A stretch of 64,000 bases of DNA. Source: an archaeon (GTDB lineage: Archaea > Thermoproteota > Nitrososphaeria > Nitrososphaerales > UBA183). Location of the stretch: assembly GCA_021788415.1 (NCBI GenBank), contig JAJYKR010000001.1:392682-456681 (forward strand), given 5' to 3'. Both the position numbers and the translations under genes were made by a program. Below, one piece after another: positions 26,552-35,327 of this stretch; position 1 is the stretch's first letter; every line of letters begins with the position of its first letter. Below the pieces are notes generated by a model that made no database searches, was not told the DNA's origin, and saw only the letters and a list, made by a program, of their open reading frames with translations.

Positions 26552-27808
26552 TTGGCCGATATCATACTGGTGTTCGGCGTGGTCGCAGCCATAGTCTTCA
26601 TGGGCTTCCTGGGGGAGCTCCTGTTCAGAAGGACCGGGGTCCCCTCGTTCCTCTTCCTCATACTCATAGGGGTCGTCCTGGGGCCAGGGTTCCACGTCTT
26701 CTCCGGGGCGGAGCTGAGCCCCGTCCTGGGGCTCTTCGCAGAGCTGACCCTGATGATGATACTCTTCTACAGCGGCATCCAGCTGAGGCTCAAGAGCCTG
26801 GCCCAGGGGGGCGGGAGGGGGGTGGCGCTGGTGGTCCTCTACTTCACCCTGGCCATGACGGGGATCACAGCCTTCGGGTTCTACATCATGCGGTGGGACC
26901 TGGTGGAGGCGATGATATTCGGTTCGATCATAGCCGGGCAGACGAGCACCCCGGTGGTGGTCCCTCTGGCGAGGTCCCTCAAGCTCCCGGCCGACACCGT
27001 CGCCCTGGTGACCACGGAGTCGGTGCTGAACTCCATCGTGGGGATCATCACTTTCCTCGCCCTGGTCCAGCTGTACGCCTCCCCGGTGGTGAGCTTCGCC
27101 ATATCGCTGACCAAGATCGCCTCCACCTTCTCCATAGGGATAGTCCCCGCCGTGGCCTTCTCCTTCGTCTGGCTCTTCATCCTCGAGAGGGTCAAGGACC
27201 AGAGGTACACCTACGTCCTGATGCTCGGCATGATACTCGCGACCTACGCCGGGACCGAGGCTCTGGGCGGGAGCGGGGAGCTGGCCGTCTTCATCTTCGG
27301 GCTGATATTCGGCAACTACAAGGTCCTGAACCTCCTCAGGACAAAGCAGGTGGACATCGACCCCCTGATGTCCAAGGTCTCGGGGATCCAGGAGGAGATA
27401 TCGTTCCTGCTCAACACCCTCTTCTTCGTCTTCCTCGGGCTGAACTTCGACCTCGGCTTCCACAGCGTCTTCATGGGGGTCACGGTCGGGGTCCTCCTCA
27501 CCACCGGGCTCCTGGGGGCGAGGTCGATCTCGGTGGTCGCGGCCACGGCCGGGGCGGAGACGTCCAAGAACAGGGCCGAGGTGATACTCCTGTCCGCCCA
27601 GGGGGTGACCCAGGCGACCCTGGCCATCCTCACCCTGAGCTACGGCCTCCCACTGGGGACCACCTTCCTGGGGCTGGTCTCCTACGTGATCATCTTCACC
27701 AACGTGGTCACGGTCATCGGGGCGGCGTGGATCAGGCACAGGTCCTCCTTCGGGTTCAGGGACTTCATGGCCTCGCTGCAGGCGGAGCCTCCGGGCCCGA
27801 CCGGCTGA
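26552..27808 (+). CDS. Cation:proton antiporter, CPA1/CPA2 family
   Basis: A 418-residue membrane protein with 12-13 hydrophobic segments. The pattern FLGELLFRRTGVPSFLFLIL at the N-terminus, followed by GVVLGPG, is the usual start of Na+(K+)/H+ antiporters of the KefB/NhaP/NapA type, and GSIIAGQTSTPVVVPLA sits where the ion-binding TM segment is expected. There is no C-terminal RCK/TrkA domain. It probably exchanges Na+ or K+ for protons. The TTG at 26552 is about 31 nt after CCTTAAATG. The tRNA gene follows 37 nt after the stop. Confidence 0.85.
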   Translation: MADIILVFGVVAAIVFMGFLGELLFRRTGVPSFLFLILIGVVLGPGFHVFSGAELSPVLGLFAELTLMMILFYSGIQLRLKSLAQGGGRGVALVVLYFTLAMTGITAFGFYIMRWDLVEAMIFGSIIAGQTSTPVVVPLARSLKLPADTVALVTTESVLNSIVGIITFLALVQLYASPVVSFAISLTKIASTFSIGIVPAVAFSFVWLFILERVKDQRYTYVLMLGMILATYAGTEALGGSGELAVFIFGLIFGNYKVLNLLRTKQVDIDPLMSKVSGIQEEISFLLNTLFFVFLGLNFDLGFHSVFMGVTVGVLLTTGLLGARSISVVAATAGAETSKNRAEVILLSAQGVTQATLAILTLSYGLPLGTTFLGLVSYVIIFTNVVTVIGAAWIRHRSSFGFRDFMASLQAEPPGPTG

Positions 27809-27845
27809 AGCAAAGGCAAATATCGGGTTCAGGGGCGGCACCGCC

Positions 27846-27920
27846 GGGCCCGTGGTCTAGTCTGGTTATGACGCCGCCCTCACATGGCGGAAATCCCCGG
27901 TCCGAGTCCGGGCGGGCCCA
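27846..27920 (+). tRNA. tRNA-Val (anticodon CAC), CCA encoded
   Basis: The acceptor stem GGGCCCG pairs with CGGGCCC (27913-27919), with discriminator A at 27920. The anticodon arm CCGCC-CTCACAT-GGCGG places CAC at the anticodon, reading Val codon GTG. The T arm is CCCGG-TCCGAGT-CCGGG. CCA follows directly at 27921-27923, so the 3' end is encoded. No intron. An upstream TATA-like CAAATATC is centred about 28 nt before the gene. Confidence 0.95.
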
Positions 27921-27944
27921 CCAGCCCCAGAGCGTCTCCGGTGG

Positions 27945-29705
27945 TCAGGCTGCCATGCTCGGGGGCGCCGGCCTCCGCATCCGCCAGACCAGCAGCGCCC
28001 CCGCCGCCAGGGCCAGGGCCGCGGCCACGGCCAAGAGCGCGTCGTAGTTGTACCCGAAGTGCGCCTCCGCGGCAGCCGGGGCGGTCAGCCGCAGGGTCTC
28101 CGAGGCCCCCTTCCCTCCTCCCCCCCACCCGGAGAACACGAAGAGGAGGGACGACGGGCGGGCGGTGAGGGTCACCTCGGTCCCCACCGGCGCGTAGATC
28201 GTCGCCGAGCCCGAGGCGACGGTCCCTGCGCTCCCTCCGTAGGAGTAGACGACCGTCCCCCCTCGGTCGGCTGTCACCGTCAGCCCCGGGTAGAACAGGG
28301 CTGTTTCGTTCACCGGGCCTTCCAGGGTCAGGGACGCGGAGGGGGCGCTCCCCGAGTAGGCCCCGGCCCCGGACCCAGACCACCCCTCGAACTCCCAGCC
28401 AGGGCTCGCCGTGGCCAGGAGGACCACGGTCCCCCCGGCGGGGAACCACCCGGGGGCCGGGCCTGCCGTCCCGCCGACCCCCTCGGTGCCGACGAAGTAT
28501 TGCCGGTGGTAGACGAAGCTGAGGGTCTGCGAGGCCGCCGCCACGCCGCTGGTCGCGTTCCCCGTGACCCACCTCTCCCCGGCCACCGCGCCCGAGAGGG
28601 CCCCGGTGACGTTCCAAGCGCTCCCCAGGTCGACCAGGTAGGTGGAGCCTGCGGTGGTGAGGTTCGCGGTGAAGACGGACCCGCCCTGGACGTAGCTGAA
28701 GGCAGGGGGGGAGGGGAGGCCGCCTCCAAGGTAGGAGTATCCCACGGTCAGCTCCACCGTGGGCTGGCTCAGGGACCCCGTGACGAACGAGTAGGCGTCG
28801 CTGACCTCGACCGCCCCGTGGGATGTGAACCGGACGAGGGTGCTGGGGTCGGCGTAGAAGACAGGGCCGAAGGTGGCCGCATTGAAGAGGGTCGCCCGGG
28901 TGGAGCAGTTGGAGTCGGTGCACGCGAACTCGTCGATCCACATCCAGGCCGACTTCTGCGGGAGGGTCGTCGAGTAGGAGGTCGCCTGCTGGTTCTGGTA
29001 GTAGGGGCTCCCGTGGTACCACTCGGTCATCAGCCCGGTGAAGTAGCCGTTGGAGTTCGCGGTACTCGACGGGGGCTGCACGAAGCTCGTCGCCCCCTCG
29101 GCGCTGTAGGTCTCCTGGGCGTAGGCGTGGGTGCTGTTGTCTACAGCCACCATCACCACCTCACCGGACTTGAAGTAGAGGTTGAGGGAGACCGAGTCGC
29201 CGGGGTGGACGGGGCCGCTGAACTTCTGGATCCCGCTCCCGGCCGCCGAGGGGTAGACCGACGCCCCGGAGGGGCCGTAGACCTCGTAGTTCATCCCGAA
29301 CCCCTCCCCGGGGCTCCAGTCCCACGACACACCGACCTGGTACCAGTAGCCGGACGACGTGAGCCCGTTGAGGAGGTAGGCTGGGCCGGTCCCAGACACA
29401 GGGTCGACCTGGGGGACTGCGGTCACGTTGTAGAGCATCGAGTAGAACCCGGTGGTGAAGGTGAGGCCTAGCTGCTCGTCGTAGAGGGCCGAGGAAGAGG
29501 AAGGCGATGCGGGGAGGGCTGGCGCAGGGGAGAGGGGGGCGGAAGCTGCGGCCGGGGCCGGGGCGCCCCCGGGGGCCGGGGCCGTGGGGACCAGGGGAGG
29601 GGGGTGGGGCCGCGGCGCGACGCGGAGGGGGACGGCCGAGGGGGTGACCAGCAGGGCGGCGAGGGCCAGGACCAGGGCCGCGCTGCGGCCGGTGTCTCTC
29701 CGCAA
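27945..29705 (-). CDS. Secreted, membrane-anchored protein with InlB-type repeats
   Basis: A 586-residue exported protein: signal peptide (basic start, then SAALVLALAALLVTPSAV), a Pro/Ala-rich linker, and a large beta-rich domain (residues about 70-300, GLTFTTGFYSMLYNVTAVP, QKSAWMWIDEFACTDSNCS) that may be a concanavalin-like sandwich. Two repeats of the GW-containing type (PGWEFEGWSGSGAGAY and LFVFSGWGGGGKG) follow, then a C-terminal TM helix (LLAVAAALALAAGALLVW) with a basic tail. The TTG start at 29705 fits a minus-strand TATA-like ACTTATCA about 30 nt upstream. No catalytic motif was recognised; a surface-binding role is likely. Confidence 0.65.
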   Translation of the reverse strand: MRRDTGRSAALVLALAALLVTPSAVPLRVAPRPHPPPLVPTAPAPGGAPAPAAASAPLSPAPALPASPSSSSALYDEQLGLTFTTGFYSMLYNVTAVPQVDPVSGTGPAYLLNGLTSSGYWYQVGVSWDWSPGEGFGMNYEVYGPSGASVYPSAAGSGIQKFSGPVHPGDSVSLNLYFKSGEVVMVAVDNSTHAYAQETYSAEGATSFVQPPSSTANSNGYFTGLMTEWYHGSPYYQNQQATSYSTTLPQKSAWMWIDEFACTDSNCSTRATLFNAATFGPVFYADPSTLVRFTSHGAVEVSDAYSFVTGSLSQPTVELTVGYSYLGGGLPSPPAFSYVQGGSVFTANLTTAGSTYLVDLGSAWNVTGALSGAVAGERWVTGNATSGVAAASQTLSFVYHRQYFVGTEGVGGTAGPAPGWFPAGGTVVLLATASPGWEFEGWSGSGAGAYSGSAPSASLTLEGPVNETALFYPGLTVTADRGGTVVYSYGGSAGTVASGSATIYAPVGTEVTLTARPSSLLFVFSGWGGGGKGASETLRLTAPAAAEAHFGYNYDALLAVAAALALAAGALLVWRMRRPAPPSMAA

Positions 29706-29746
29706 TCCAGCTTCACCGGGGATGACGCGCTGATAAGTGTGCGAGG

Positions 29747-30172
29747 CTATCTCGAAGCCTCGTCCCCGCGGGCCCGCTCGTAGGCTACCCGGGTCAGCAG
29801 GTCCGCCTCCCTGTTCTGCTCCCTCGGTATCCACTCGAACCTCACCGACCCGAACCCCCTCAGCAGGTCAGTGGCTTCCTTCAGCTTGCCGACGTACATC
29901 CCTCCCTTGACCTTCCACCCCTCGGCCATCTGGCCGACCAGGAGCTTCGAGTCGGACCTGACCAGCACGTCCCCGGCGAGCCCCAGCGCCTTCAGCCTCT
30001 TCAGGGCCTCGGCGAGGGCCGTGTACTCCGCGAAGTTGCTGGTCACGCCGCGGCCGGCGAGCCCCGAGCCCTCCCCCAGCTTCTTCCCCCCGTCGTAGAT
30101 GAGGTAGCCGTAGGTCCCTGTCCCCGGGTTCCTTGGTTCGGCGAGCCCGTCGACGTACACCGTGACCGTCAA
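29747..30172 (-). CDS. rnhA: Ribonuclease HI
   Basis: A 141-residue type 1 RNase H that cleaves the RNA strand of RNA/DNA hybrids. The four catalytic carboxylates are visible: Asp in VYVDGLAEP, Glu in SNFAEYTAL, Asp in VRSDSKLLVGQ and Asp in NREADLLTR. The basic protrusion of the E. coli enzyme is absent, as in Sulfolobus-type archaeal RNase HI. The start is TTG at 30172 (MTVTVYVDG). It lies 9 nt after the stop of the CBS gene on the same strand, so the two are probably cotranscribed. Confidence 0.92.
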   Translation of the reverse strand: MTVTVYVDGLAEPRNPGTGTYGYLIYDGGKKLGEGSGLAGRGVTSNFAEYTALAEALKRLKALGLAGDVLVRSDSKLLVGQMAEGWKVKGGMYVGKLKEATDLLRGFGSVRFEWIPREQNREADLLTRVAYERARGDEASR

Positions 30173-30181
30173 CGGCCCACC

Positions 30182-30610
30182 TCAGAACCAGGGGGCCTGG
30201 AGGAGGCTTATCTGGGAAGAGACCTTGTCGACGTAGTCGTTCATGCGGGCCAGCATGGTCCTCGACGTGATGTAGCCTATCACCTGGTCGTGCTCCTTCA
30301 CCAGGAGGCGCCTCACCCCGTGCTCGGACATCAGCTGCGACACGGCGGCCAGCCCCGCCCCTCCGTCGATGCTCAGCAGGTCCCTGGTCATCACATCGCC
30401 GAGGGTGACCTTCACCGGGTCGAGCCCCTCGGAGACCACCTTGGAGAGGATGTCCCACTCCGTCACTATCCCCCGGGGGCTGGCGGCGGATCCCACCAGG
30501 ACGAAGCCGCGCTTCCTCGCCTTCATGGCCTTGGCCGCGTCCATGACTGTGCTCTCCTCTGTGAGCGACAGGAACTCCTTCTCCACTATGTCCCTGGCGT
30601 ATAGAACCAT
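30182..30610 (-). CDS. CBS-domain pair protein
   Basis: A 142-residue stand-alone CBS pair. The two CBS repeats read LTEESTVMDAAKAMKARKRG ... GIVTEWDIL and LLSIDGGAGLAAVSQLMSEH ... GYITSRTML. Such modules bind adenosine nucleotides and act as sensors or regulatory partners. The ATG at 30610 is 27 nt after the minus-strand TATA-like GCTTAATCG, so the mRNA is probably leaderless. RNase HI lies immediately downstream, but no functional link is known. Confidence 0.9.
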   Translation of the reverse strand: MVLYARDIVEKEFLSLTEESTVMDAAKAMKARKRGFVLVGSAASPRGIVTEWDILSKVVSEGLDPVKVTLGDVMTRDLLSIDGGAGLAAVSQLMSEHGVRRLLVKEHDQVIGYITSRTMLARMNDYVDKVSSQISLLQAPWF

Positions 30611-30803
30611 GCGTCCTCGACGGCCGGCGGCTCGATTAAGCCTTTGCCCTATCCGGGAGGACGGCCCAGGCGGGGGCGGCCCGGCGCACCCTCCGCGGGG
30701 TCACCCCGTGCGGGTGCCGAGCCTGGAGGAAATCAAAAATCAAAGCGGAGCGGCCGTCGTTGAAGACGAGCCGCCAATCCGGGACGAAGGCCCTTGGCGG
30801 ACC

Positions 30804-31137
30804 TTACTCTCCCTGCTCTTCGCTCGCGCTTGTGGAGGCCTGGCCTTCAGCGCCAGACATGCCCTCAGACCCGCCAACGACCGCGCCGGTGGCGAACCTG
30901 TTGGCTACCTGGGTCACCTTGACCTTGCCCTGCCAGCCCTGCTTAGCGCCGGCCACGAAGATGACAAAACCGTCGATCTTCGCGATGCCGTCACCGCGTC
31001 TGCTGATTTCGGAAATAGTAACGTCGTACTCCTTCCCGACCTCAACAGGCTTTGGCTTGAAGGACCTGAAGCCGCCGCCGCTTCCGCCGCTGCTGCTTCG
31101 CCCATAGCCTCCTCGTCCGAAACTCGTCTTTTCACAT
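30804..31137 (-). CDS. TRAM-domain RNA-binding protein; start codon one base out of frame
   Basis: The coding frame gives a Gly/Arg-rich start (KTSFGRGGYGRSSSGGSGGG) and a complete TRAM domain (FKPKPVEVGKEYDVTISEIS, then GDGIAKIDGFVIFVAGAK and KVTQVANRFA) with a Ser/Glu tail; TAA at 30804. Small archaeal TRAM proteins bind RNA and some act as RNA chaperones. No ATG, GTG or TTG occurs in this frame upstream. An ATG at 31137 precedes GAA AAG ACG by one extra base (31134). Deleting that base would give MEKTSFGRGGYG. A TATA-like CTTAATAAC at plus 31181-31190 supports transcription from just upstream. An indel in the assembly or an unusual start is possible. Confidence 0.75.
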
Positions 31138-31332
31138 CCTAGCTGCGTTCGGTGCCGCTGAAAACTTGCTCCCTTTGGCGAGTTATTAAGGATGACTGCC
31201 TCGGATGTCAGGTTCGCGGCTGTCCCTCCGGGGGCGAACAGCGCCGGGCTGATTTGCCCCTCCCCCTGTGGGGATGGGAGACTTTCGCGTGCTCCCCCAC
31301 ATATCTGACTGAGCCTAGGAAAACAGAGGGTG

Positions 31333-31351
31333 GGAGGGCCTAGGGCCCTCC
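31333..31351 (-). terminator. Perfect hairpin downstream of the sedolisin gene
   Basis: GGAGGGCC-TAG-GGCCCTCC forms an 8-bp GC stem with a 3-nt loop, 11 nt past the sedolisin stop. On the minus strand it is followed by CACCCTCTGTTTTCC. It could end the transcript or protect the 3' end; archaeal termination usually depends on U-runs, so this is tentative. Confidence 0.45.
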
Positions 31352-31362
31352 TCTCGAATCTG

Positions 31363-32724
31363 TTATGGTGGACTGACTAGGTATGGTATCAGGTTCGCGA
31401 CGTTGGGCGTCCCCCAGCCTGAAGCGTCGTCCCAGCCGGGTCCCGCGAAGTATCCGTAGTTCGTACCGAATAGGGTGTTGTTGCCGGCGACGATGTCGTG
31501 GAAGGAGCTTGGGTAGGCTGACGGGCTGTTGCCGATCTCGTAGATCGAGGGGTTGAGGTCGCCGAGAGGTTTGCCCGCTGCCTGGTCCGCCAGGGCTGCG
31601 ATGGCAGCCCACTGCGGAGACCCTGCGCTGGTCCCTCCGACTATGAAGAAGACCGGGCCGGTGGCTCCGATGCACGACGGACAGGCGCTCCAGACGACGA
31701 GGACTCCGCCGTTGACTGCCGCATTGTAGGACACGTCGGGGGTGGTCCTGGCGCTGAGGCCGAGTCCTGACTGGAAGCTCGGGACCGTGGTGAAGATGAG
31801 GCTCGGCGCTCCGCCGCTTGCCGCACCGTATGTGTGCTCGTTCCAGACCGACTCACCTCCGTAGCCTGACGGGCTACAGCCTCCGGTGGGGGGGCAGGAG
31901 CCTGCGGCCAGGCCGCCGGGGTACGGGTTGCCCTGGGTGCCGCCTACCGCCGTCACGAGCGGGTCCGAAGATGGGAAGAGGGCGTTGGGGGTCGCGATGC
32001 CGTTGGTGGCGCCGGAGTCGCCTGCGGAGGCGAAGACGGTCCATCCAAGCGCGTTCGCTTCTGCGTAGTTCTGTTCCGCTTGTAGCACCTGCGCGTTGTT
32101 GTTGTGGATCAGGTATTCAGGGACCCCGAAGCTCTGGGACATGATCGCCCCGGGGAACATGGGGATGACCCTGCTCTCGGCGACGTTGATTGCGTTGCCA
32201 CTGGGCGACGATGCGACGTCGAGGACGATGTTGGCCCCCGGCGCCATGGCGTGGGCGTACTCTACGTCAAGGCTGGTCTCGATGGACCACCCGAACGCCC
32301 CGAGGGGGTTGAGGGAGGTATAGCTCGGGGTCGGGCATCCGCCGGGCGGGCAGATTATGGCGAACGAGGGCGGCGCGGCTATGCCGAAGGTCTTGTCGAA
32401 CAGGGCGAGGTCGCTCGCTATGGTTGGGCTGCCGTAGGCATCGACTATGACTATGGTCTGCCCTGAGCCGTCGAGGTTACCCGGGTAGTTGTAGGCCGAC
32501 CTTATGTACGCTGGGCTGTAGCAGACGAGGCCGACAGCTGAACAGGACGTCAGGGGGTTGAAACTTGGCGTGACGGTGACCGTTTTCGTGCTGGCGAGTT
32601 GGTAGATGATCATGGGGTTATAATTGAAGTCGCTGTTGCTGCTCGCCGGCGCTGCCAGCGCGAGCGGGCTTGCGACTAGGATGAAAGAGAACGCTAGTGT
32701 TGTCAATAACAGACTTTTCTTCAT
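31363..32724 (-). CDS. Secreted sedolisin (S53) serine-carboxyl protease
   Basis: A 453-residue exported peptidase with a clear signal peptide (MKKSLLLTTLAFSFILVASP). The S53 catalytic set is present: Glu and Asp in WSIETSLDVEYAHAMAP, the oxyanion region in FASAGDSGAT and the nucleophile in VGGTSAGSPQW. The C-terminal calcium site is WDDASGWGTPN. The usual long N-terminal pro-domain is not seen, because the catalytic domain begins soon after residue 65. These enzymes work at acidic pH. The ATG at 32724 is 26 nt after GTTAAATAATC. G+C is lower than in the neighbours. Confidence 0.9.
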   Translation of the reverse strand: MKKSLLLTTLAFSFILVASPLALAAPASSNSDFNYNPMIIYQLASTKTVTVTPSFNPLTSCSAVGLVCYSPAYIRSAYNYPGNLDGSGQTIVIVDAYGSPTIASDLALFDKTFGIAAPPSFAIICPPGGCPTPSYTSLNPLGAFGWSIETSLDVEYAHAMAPGANIVLDVASSPSGNAINVAESRVIPMFPGAIMSQSFGVPEYLIHNNNAQVLQAEQNYAEANALGWTVFASAGDSGATNGIATPNALFPSSDPLVTAVGGTQGNPYPGGLAAGSCPPTGGCSPSGYGGESVWNEHTYGAASGGAPSLIFTTVPSFQSGLGLSARTTPDVSYNAAVNGGVLVVWSACPSCIGATGPVFFIVGGTSAGSPQWAAIAALADQAAGKPLGDLNPSIYEIGNSPSAYPSSFHDIVAGNNTLFGTNYGYFAGPGWDDASGWGTPNVANLIPYLVSPP

Positions 32725-32814
32725 CGCATTTTGTGCGAAATCTGATTATTTAACGGTATTCGGGGCCGCGCGAGGCCGCTAGTGTTCATAAGCGCCCCGC
32801 GTGGGGGTGCCTAC

Positions 32815-33009
32815 GTGCCCAAGGAAATCACCGACAAGGAACAGTTCACGAAGCTGCTCGCGGACGCGACCGAGGTCCGCGTGGCCCGCCAGGGGGACAG
32901 CGCCAAGGTCAAGCTGAGGACCAGGGACGCCCTCTACACCCTCAGGACCACGTCCGAGGAAGCCGACGCCCTCGTCAAGGGCATCAAGAAGCCTGTCGTA
33001 GAGTTCTAG
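32815..33009 (+). CDS. rpl38e: Large-subunit ribosomal protein eL38
   Basis: A 64-residue basic protein starting at GTG 32815: VPKEITDKEQFTKLLADATE, then KVKLRTRDALYTLRTTSEEA and a C-terminal helix ending VKGIKKPVVEF. This matches the small eL38 fold (one helix, three strands, one helix) found in eukaryotes and some archaea. The GTG is 27 nt after TTCATAAGC, consistent with a leaderless message. Its stop overlaps that of the convergent presenilin-like gene. Confidence 0.8.
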   Translation: MPKEITDKEQFTKLLADATEVRVARQGDSAKVKLRTRDALYTLRTTSEEADALVKGIKKPVVEF

Positions 33010-33887
33010 ACCAGGAACCTCAGGATCACCAGGACCCCCAGGAGCATGGGGATGGGGAGCCCGGGGAGGATCCTCCTCCTCGAGAGGAGGAAGAGGGTGA
33101 TGACCATCCCGACGTCGATGGCCGCGATGGTGAGCACGGCCGGGAGGGCCCCGAAGGCATCGTAGAACTGGAAGAGCGCCAGCGACGGGAGGAGCGTGTA
33201 GAAGACCACGTCCCCGAGCCCGAGGGTGAACTCCCCCGCCTTGATCGACATCCCCACCAGCGCGATCCCCTGGCCCGTCCCGACCAGCGCCTTGAGGGGA
33301 CCCTTGAACACCGCGTAGATGTCGTAGACTGCGAACGCGATGGGGAGCGCCAGGGCCGTCCACGTCGGGAGTGTCTCGGCGAAGAAGCTCCCGACCTCGG
33401 CGCCGACGAAGGCAAGTATTATCGTCGCCAGCCAGTTGACGTTCTTCACGAATATGGTGTATGCGATGAGGGCCACCACGACGACGGGGACCCCGAAGGC
33501 CACCGGGTCCACGAGGCTGGCCGGCAGGTAGTTGAACGCGAACTGCCCCGCCGTCACCAGGGTCAGTATGAATGCGGAGAAGGCCACCGACCCGAAGACG
33601 AACACCTTGAACGGGAGGACCAGCTTCCTCCTCAGGAGCCAGACCAGGACCAGGGTGAGCGCGAAGGCGAAGCCCACGAGCAGCGCGGCGTTCAGGGCGG
33701 ACCCTGCGAGGGAGGTCCCCGCCGGGGCGTAGCTCGGGCCCGTCGTCTCCACCACGCTGACGTAGACCGGGAGGTTCTGGCTGGTGATCAGCAGGGCGAC
33801 GACCTGGGTCGCTATGACCACCGCTGCGGCCACGAGGAGGTTGACGGGGGTTACCCGCTTCCCATCCGGCTGCTGTTGGTCGCTCAT
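33006..33887 (-). CDS. Presenilin / signal-peptide-peptidase-like intramembrane aspartyl protease
   Basis: A 293-residue membrane protein with about nine hydrophobic segments and the three A22 motifs: YD in FAVYDIYAVFKG (TM6), GxGD in LGLGDVVFYT (TM7) and the PAL-type element near the C-terminus, here LPIPMLLG. The two Asp residues are the expected catalytic pair. Archaeal homologues cleave within membrane helices, possibly of signal peptides or regulatory proteins. The ATG at 33887 gives a short polar N-terminus (MSDQQQPDGK). The gene lies 27 nt from the nuclease gene on the same strand. Confidence 0.88.
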   Translation of the reverse strand: MSDQQQPDGKRVTPVNLLVAAAVVIATQVVALLITSQNLPVYVSVVETTGPSYAPAGTSLAGSALNAALLVGFAFALTLVLVWLLRRKLVLPFKVFVFGSVAFSAFILTLVTAGQFAFNYLPASLVDPVAFGVPVVVVALIAYTIFVKNVNWLATIILAFVGAEVGSFFAETLPTWTALALPIAFAVYDIYAVFKGPLKALVGTGQGIALVGMSIKAGEFTLGLGDVVFYTLLPSLALFQFYDAFGALPAVLTIAAIDVGMVITLFLLSRRRILPGLPIPMLLGVLVILRFLV

Positions 33888-33914
33888 TTCCGGAGGGGCG
33901 ACCTCAAACGCCGC

Positions 33915-35171
33915 CTAGACGGTGAATTCCTGTCCGGGCATCGCCGCAGTGGCCTCGGCGCCGAAGCCGTCGTGGAGCTCCTTGGCCAGGGCCAGGCATG
34001 ACTCCTCCTCGCCGTGGACCGTGAGGAACTTCGGGTTCCCCTGGACCCCCTTGAGGTCGCTGAGCAGGGTCGACCTGCCAGAGTGAGACGAGAAGTCGAA
34101 GCGCCTCACCTCGGCCTTCACCTTGGTGGGCTTGCCCCGGTATATCGTCAGCCCCTTGTCGATCAGGGTCCTCCCGGGGGTCCCCGGGACCTGGAAGCTG
34201 ACTATCCCTATGCCGTTCTTCTCGTCCATCGAGAGGTGCTCGTTGTAGAATATGGAAGAGCCGCCCACCAGCATCCCCGCCGGGGAGACGATGACCCCTG
34301 GCCTCTTCACCAGGCGCCTCCTCTGGGTCCAGCTTGTGACCTCCTCGATGGTCTCGAGCATCTTGCGGAGGGCCGCCGGGTCCCGGAGGAACTCCTGGTA
34401 CCGCAGCAGTATCCCGTTGACCTTCAGCGCCATGCCGTCCATGGCTATGGGGTGATTGAACCCGTTCTTCACCAGCGTCATGGCCACCTCCTGTGCCCTC
34501 CCGACAGAGAAGGCAGGGATGAGGAAGACGCCCCCCCTCTCCACCACCGTCCGCGCGAACTCGACCAGCTCCTGCTCGGCCTTGTGCCTCCCGGGGTGGT
34601 CGGCCTGGGCGTAGGTGCTCTCCGTGATGACCATGTCAGCCTCCCCCAGGTTCTTCCAGGACCCGGGCATGAGGTTGGTCTCGTCGCCGTTGATGTCCCC
34701 GGTGTAGATGAGGCGCTTGTTCCCGGCCTCCACCGCGATGATGGCCGAGCCGGGGATGTGCCCCGCGTCGTAAAACTGGATGGTGAAGTCTCCGACCTGG
34801 AACGGCTCCATGTAGCCGTGGTGCACCGTGTTGGAGTTCATGGCCATCAGGTCGAGGAACTCGAAGGGGAGGTACTGGCCTGAGATCTTGATGAAGTCCT
34901 GGATGAGGAGGTTGGCCAGCTCTGATGTGATAGGGGTGGAGTGGAGCTTCATGCTCCCGCTGAGGAAATTAAGCGGCGCCGCGCCCGAATGGTCCAGGTG
35001 CGCGTGAGAAAGGACGATCGCCTTGATGTCCTTGGGGGGGACGTGCATGGGGAAACCAGGCACTTTCGTCGTCATGGCCCCGTAGTCCAGCAGGATCTTG
35101 CTGTCTTTGTGCGTCAGAAGAAATGCGGAGCGGCCGACCTGCCTGGCGGCTCCCAGAACCTTCACTTCCAT
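33915..35171 (-). CDS. Beta-CASP metallo-beta-lactamase RNase (aCPSF2-type)
   Basis: A 418-residue member of the beta-CASP group. Metallo-beta-lactamase motifs: LSHAHLDHSGA (HxHxDH), YDAGHIPGSA and YTGDINGDETN. Beta-CASP part: ITESTYAQADHPGRHKAE (motif A), PAFSVGRAQE, VIVSPAGMLVGGSS, FSSHSGRSTL (motif B) and FLTVHGEEESC (motif C). There are no N-terminal KH domains, so this is the CPSF2-like class rather than aCPSF1. Such enzymes degrade or process RNA in the 5'-3' direction or at ends. The ATG at 35171 begins MEVKVLGAARQVG, typical of the family. Confidence 0.9.
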   Translation of the reverse strand: MEVKVLGAARQVGRSAFLLTHKDSKILLDYGAMTTKVPGFPMHVPPKDIKAIVLSHAHLDHSGAAPLNFLSGSMKLHSTPITSELANLLIQDFIKISGQYLPFEFLDLMAMNSNTVHHGYMEPFQVGDFTIQFYDAGHIPGSAIIAVEAGNKRLIYTGDINGDETNLMPGSWKNLGEADMVITESTYAQADHPGRHKAEQELVEFARTVVERGGVFLIPAFSVGRAQEVAMTLVKNGFNHPIAMDGMALKVNGILLRYQEFLRDPAALRKMLETIEEVTSWTQRRRLVKRPGVIVSPAGMLVGGSSIFYNEHLSMDEKNGIGIVSFQVPGTPGRTLIDKGLTIYRGKPTKVKAEVRRFDFSSHSGRSTLLSDLKGVQGNPKFLTVHGEEESCLALAKELHDGFGAEATAAMPGQEFTV

Positions 35172-35327
35172 CTGTTCGTAAACTCTTGATACTGCGGATT
35201 TTTTCTCTCTAGTTAAGCCTTTCTCCGCCCACGGTAAATTATCTCGGGGGTCGATGGGGGAGGGGCCGAGCAGGTTCTCGAAAGGACCCTCTCCGTAGAG
35301 AAGTTCCGAGGGAGGCCTATGACACGT

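Noticed and set aside
31131..31137. BHB intron as explanation for the TRAM start problem
   Set aside because: No 3-nt bulge, 4-bp helix, 3-nt bulge structure could be drawn near the start; a one-base indel is simpler.
31190..31330. Possible C/D box small RNA between the TRAM and sedolisin genes
   Set aside because: A D-box CTGA is present, but the C-box is imperfect (GGATGAC) and C'/D' elements are not convincing.
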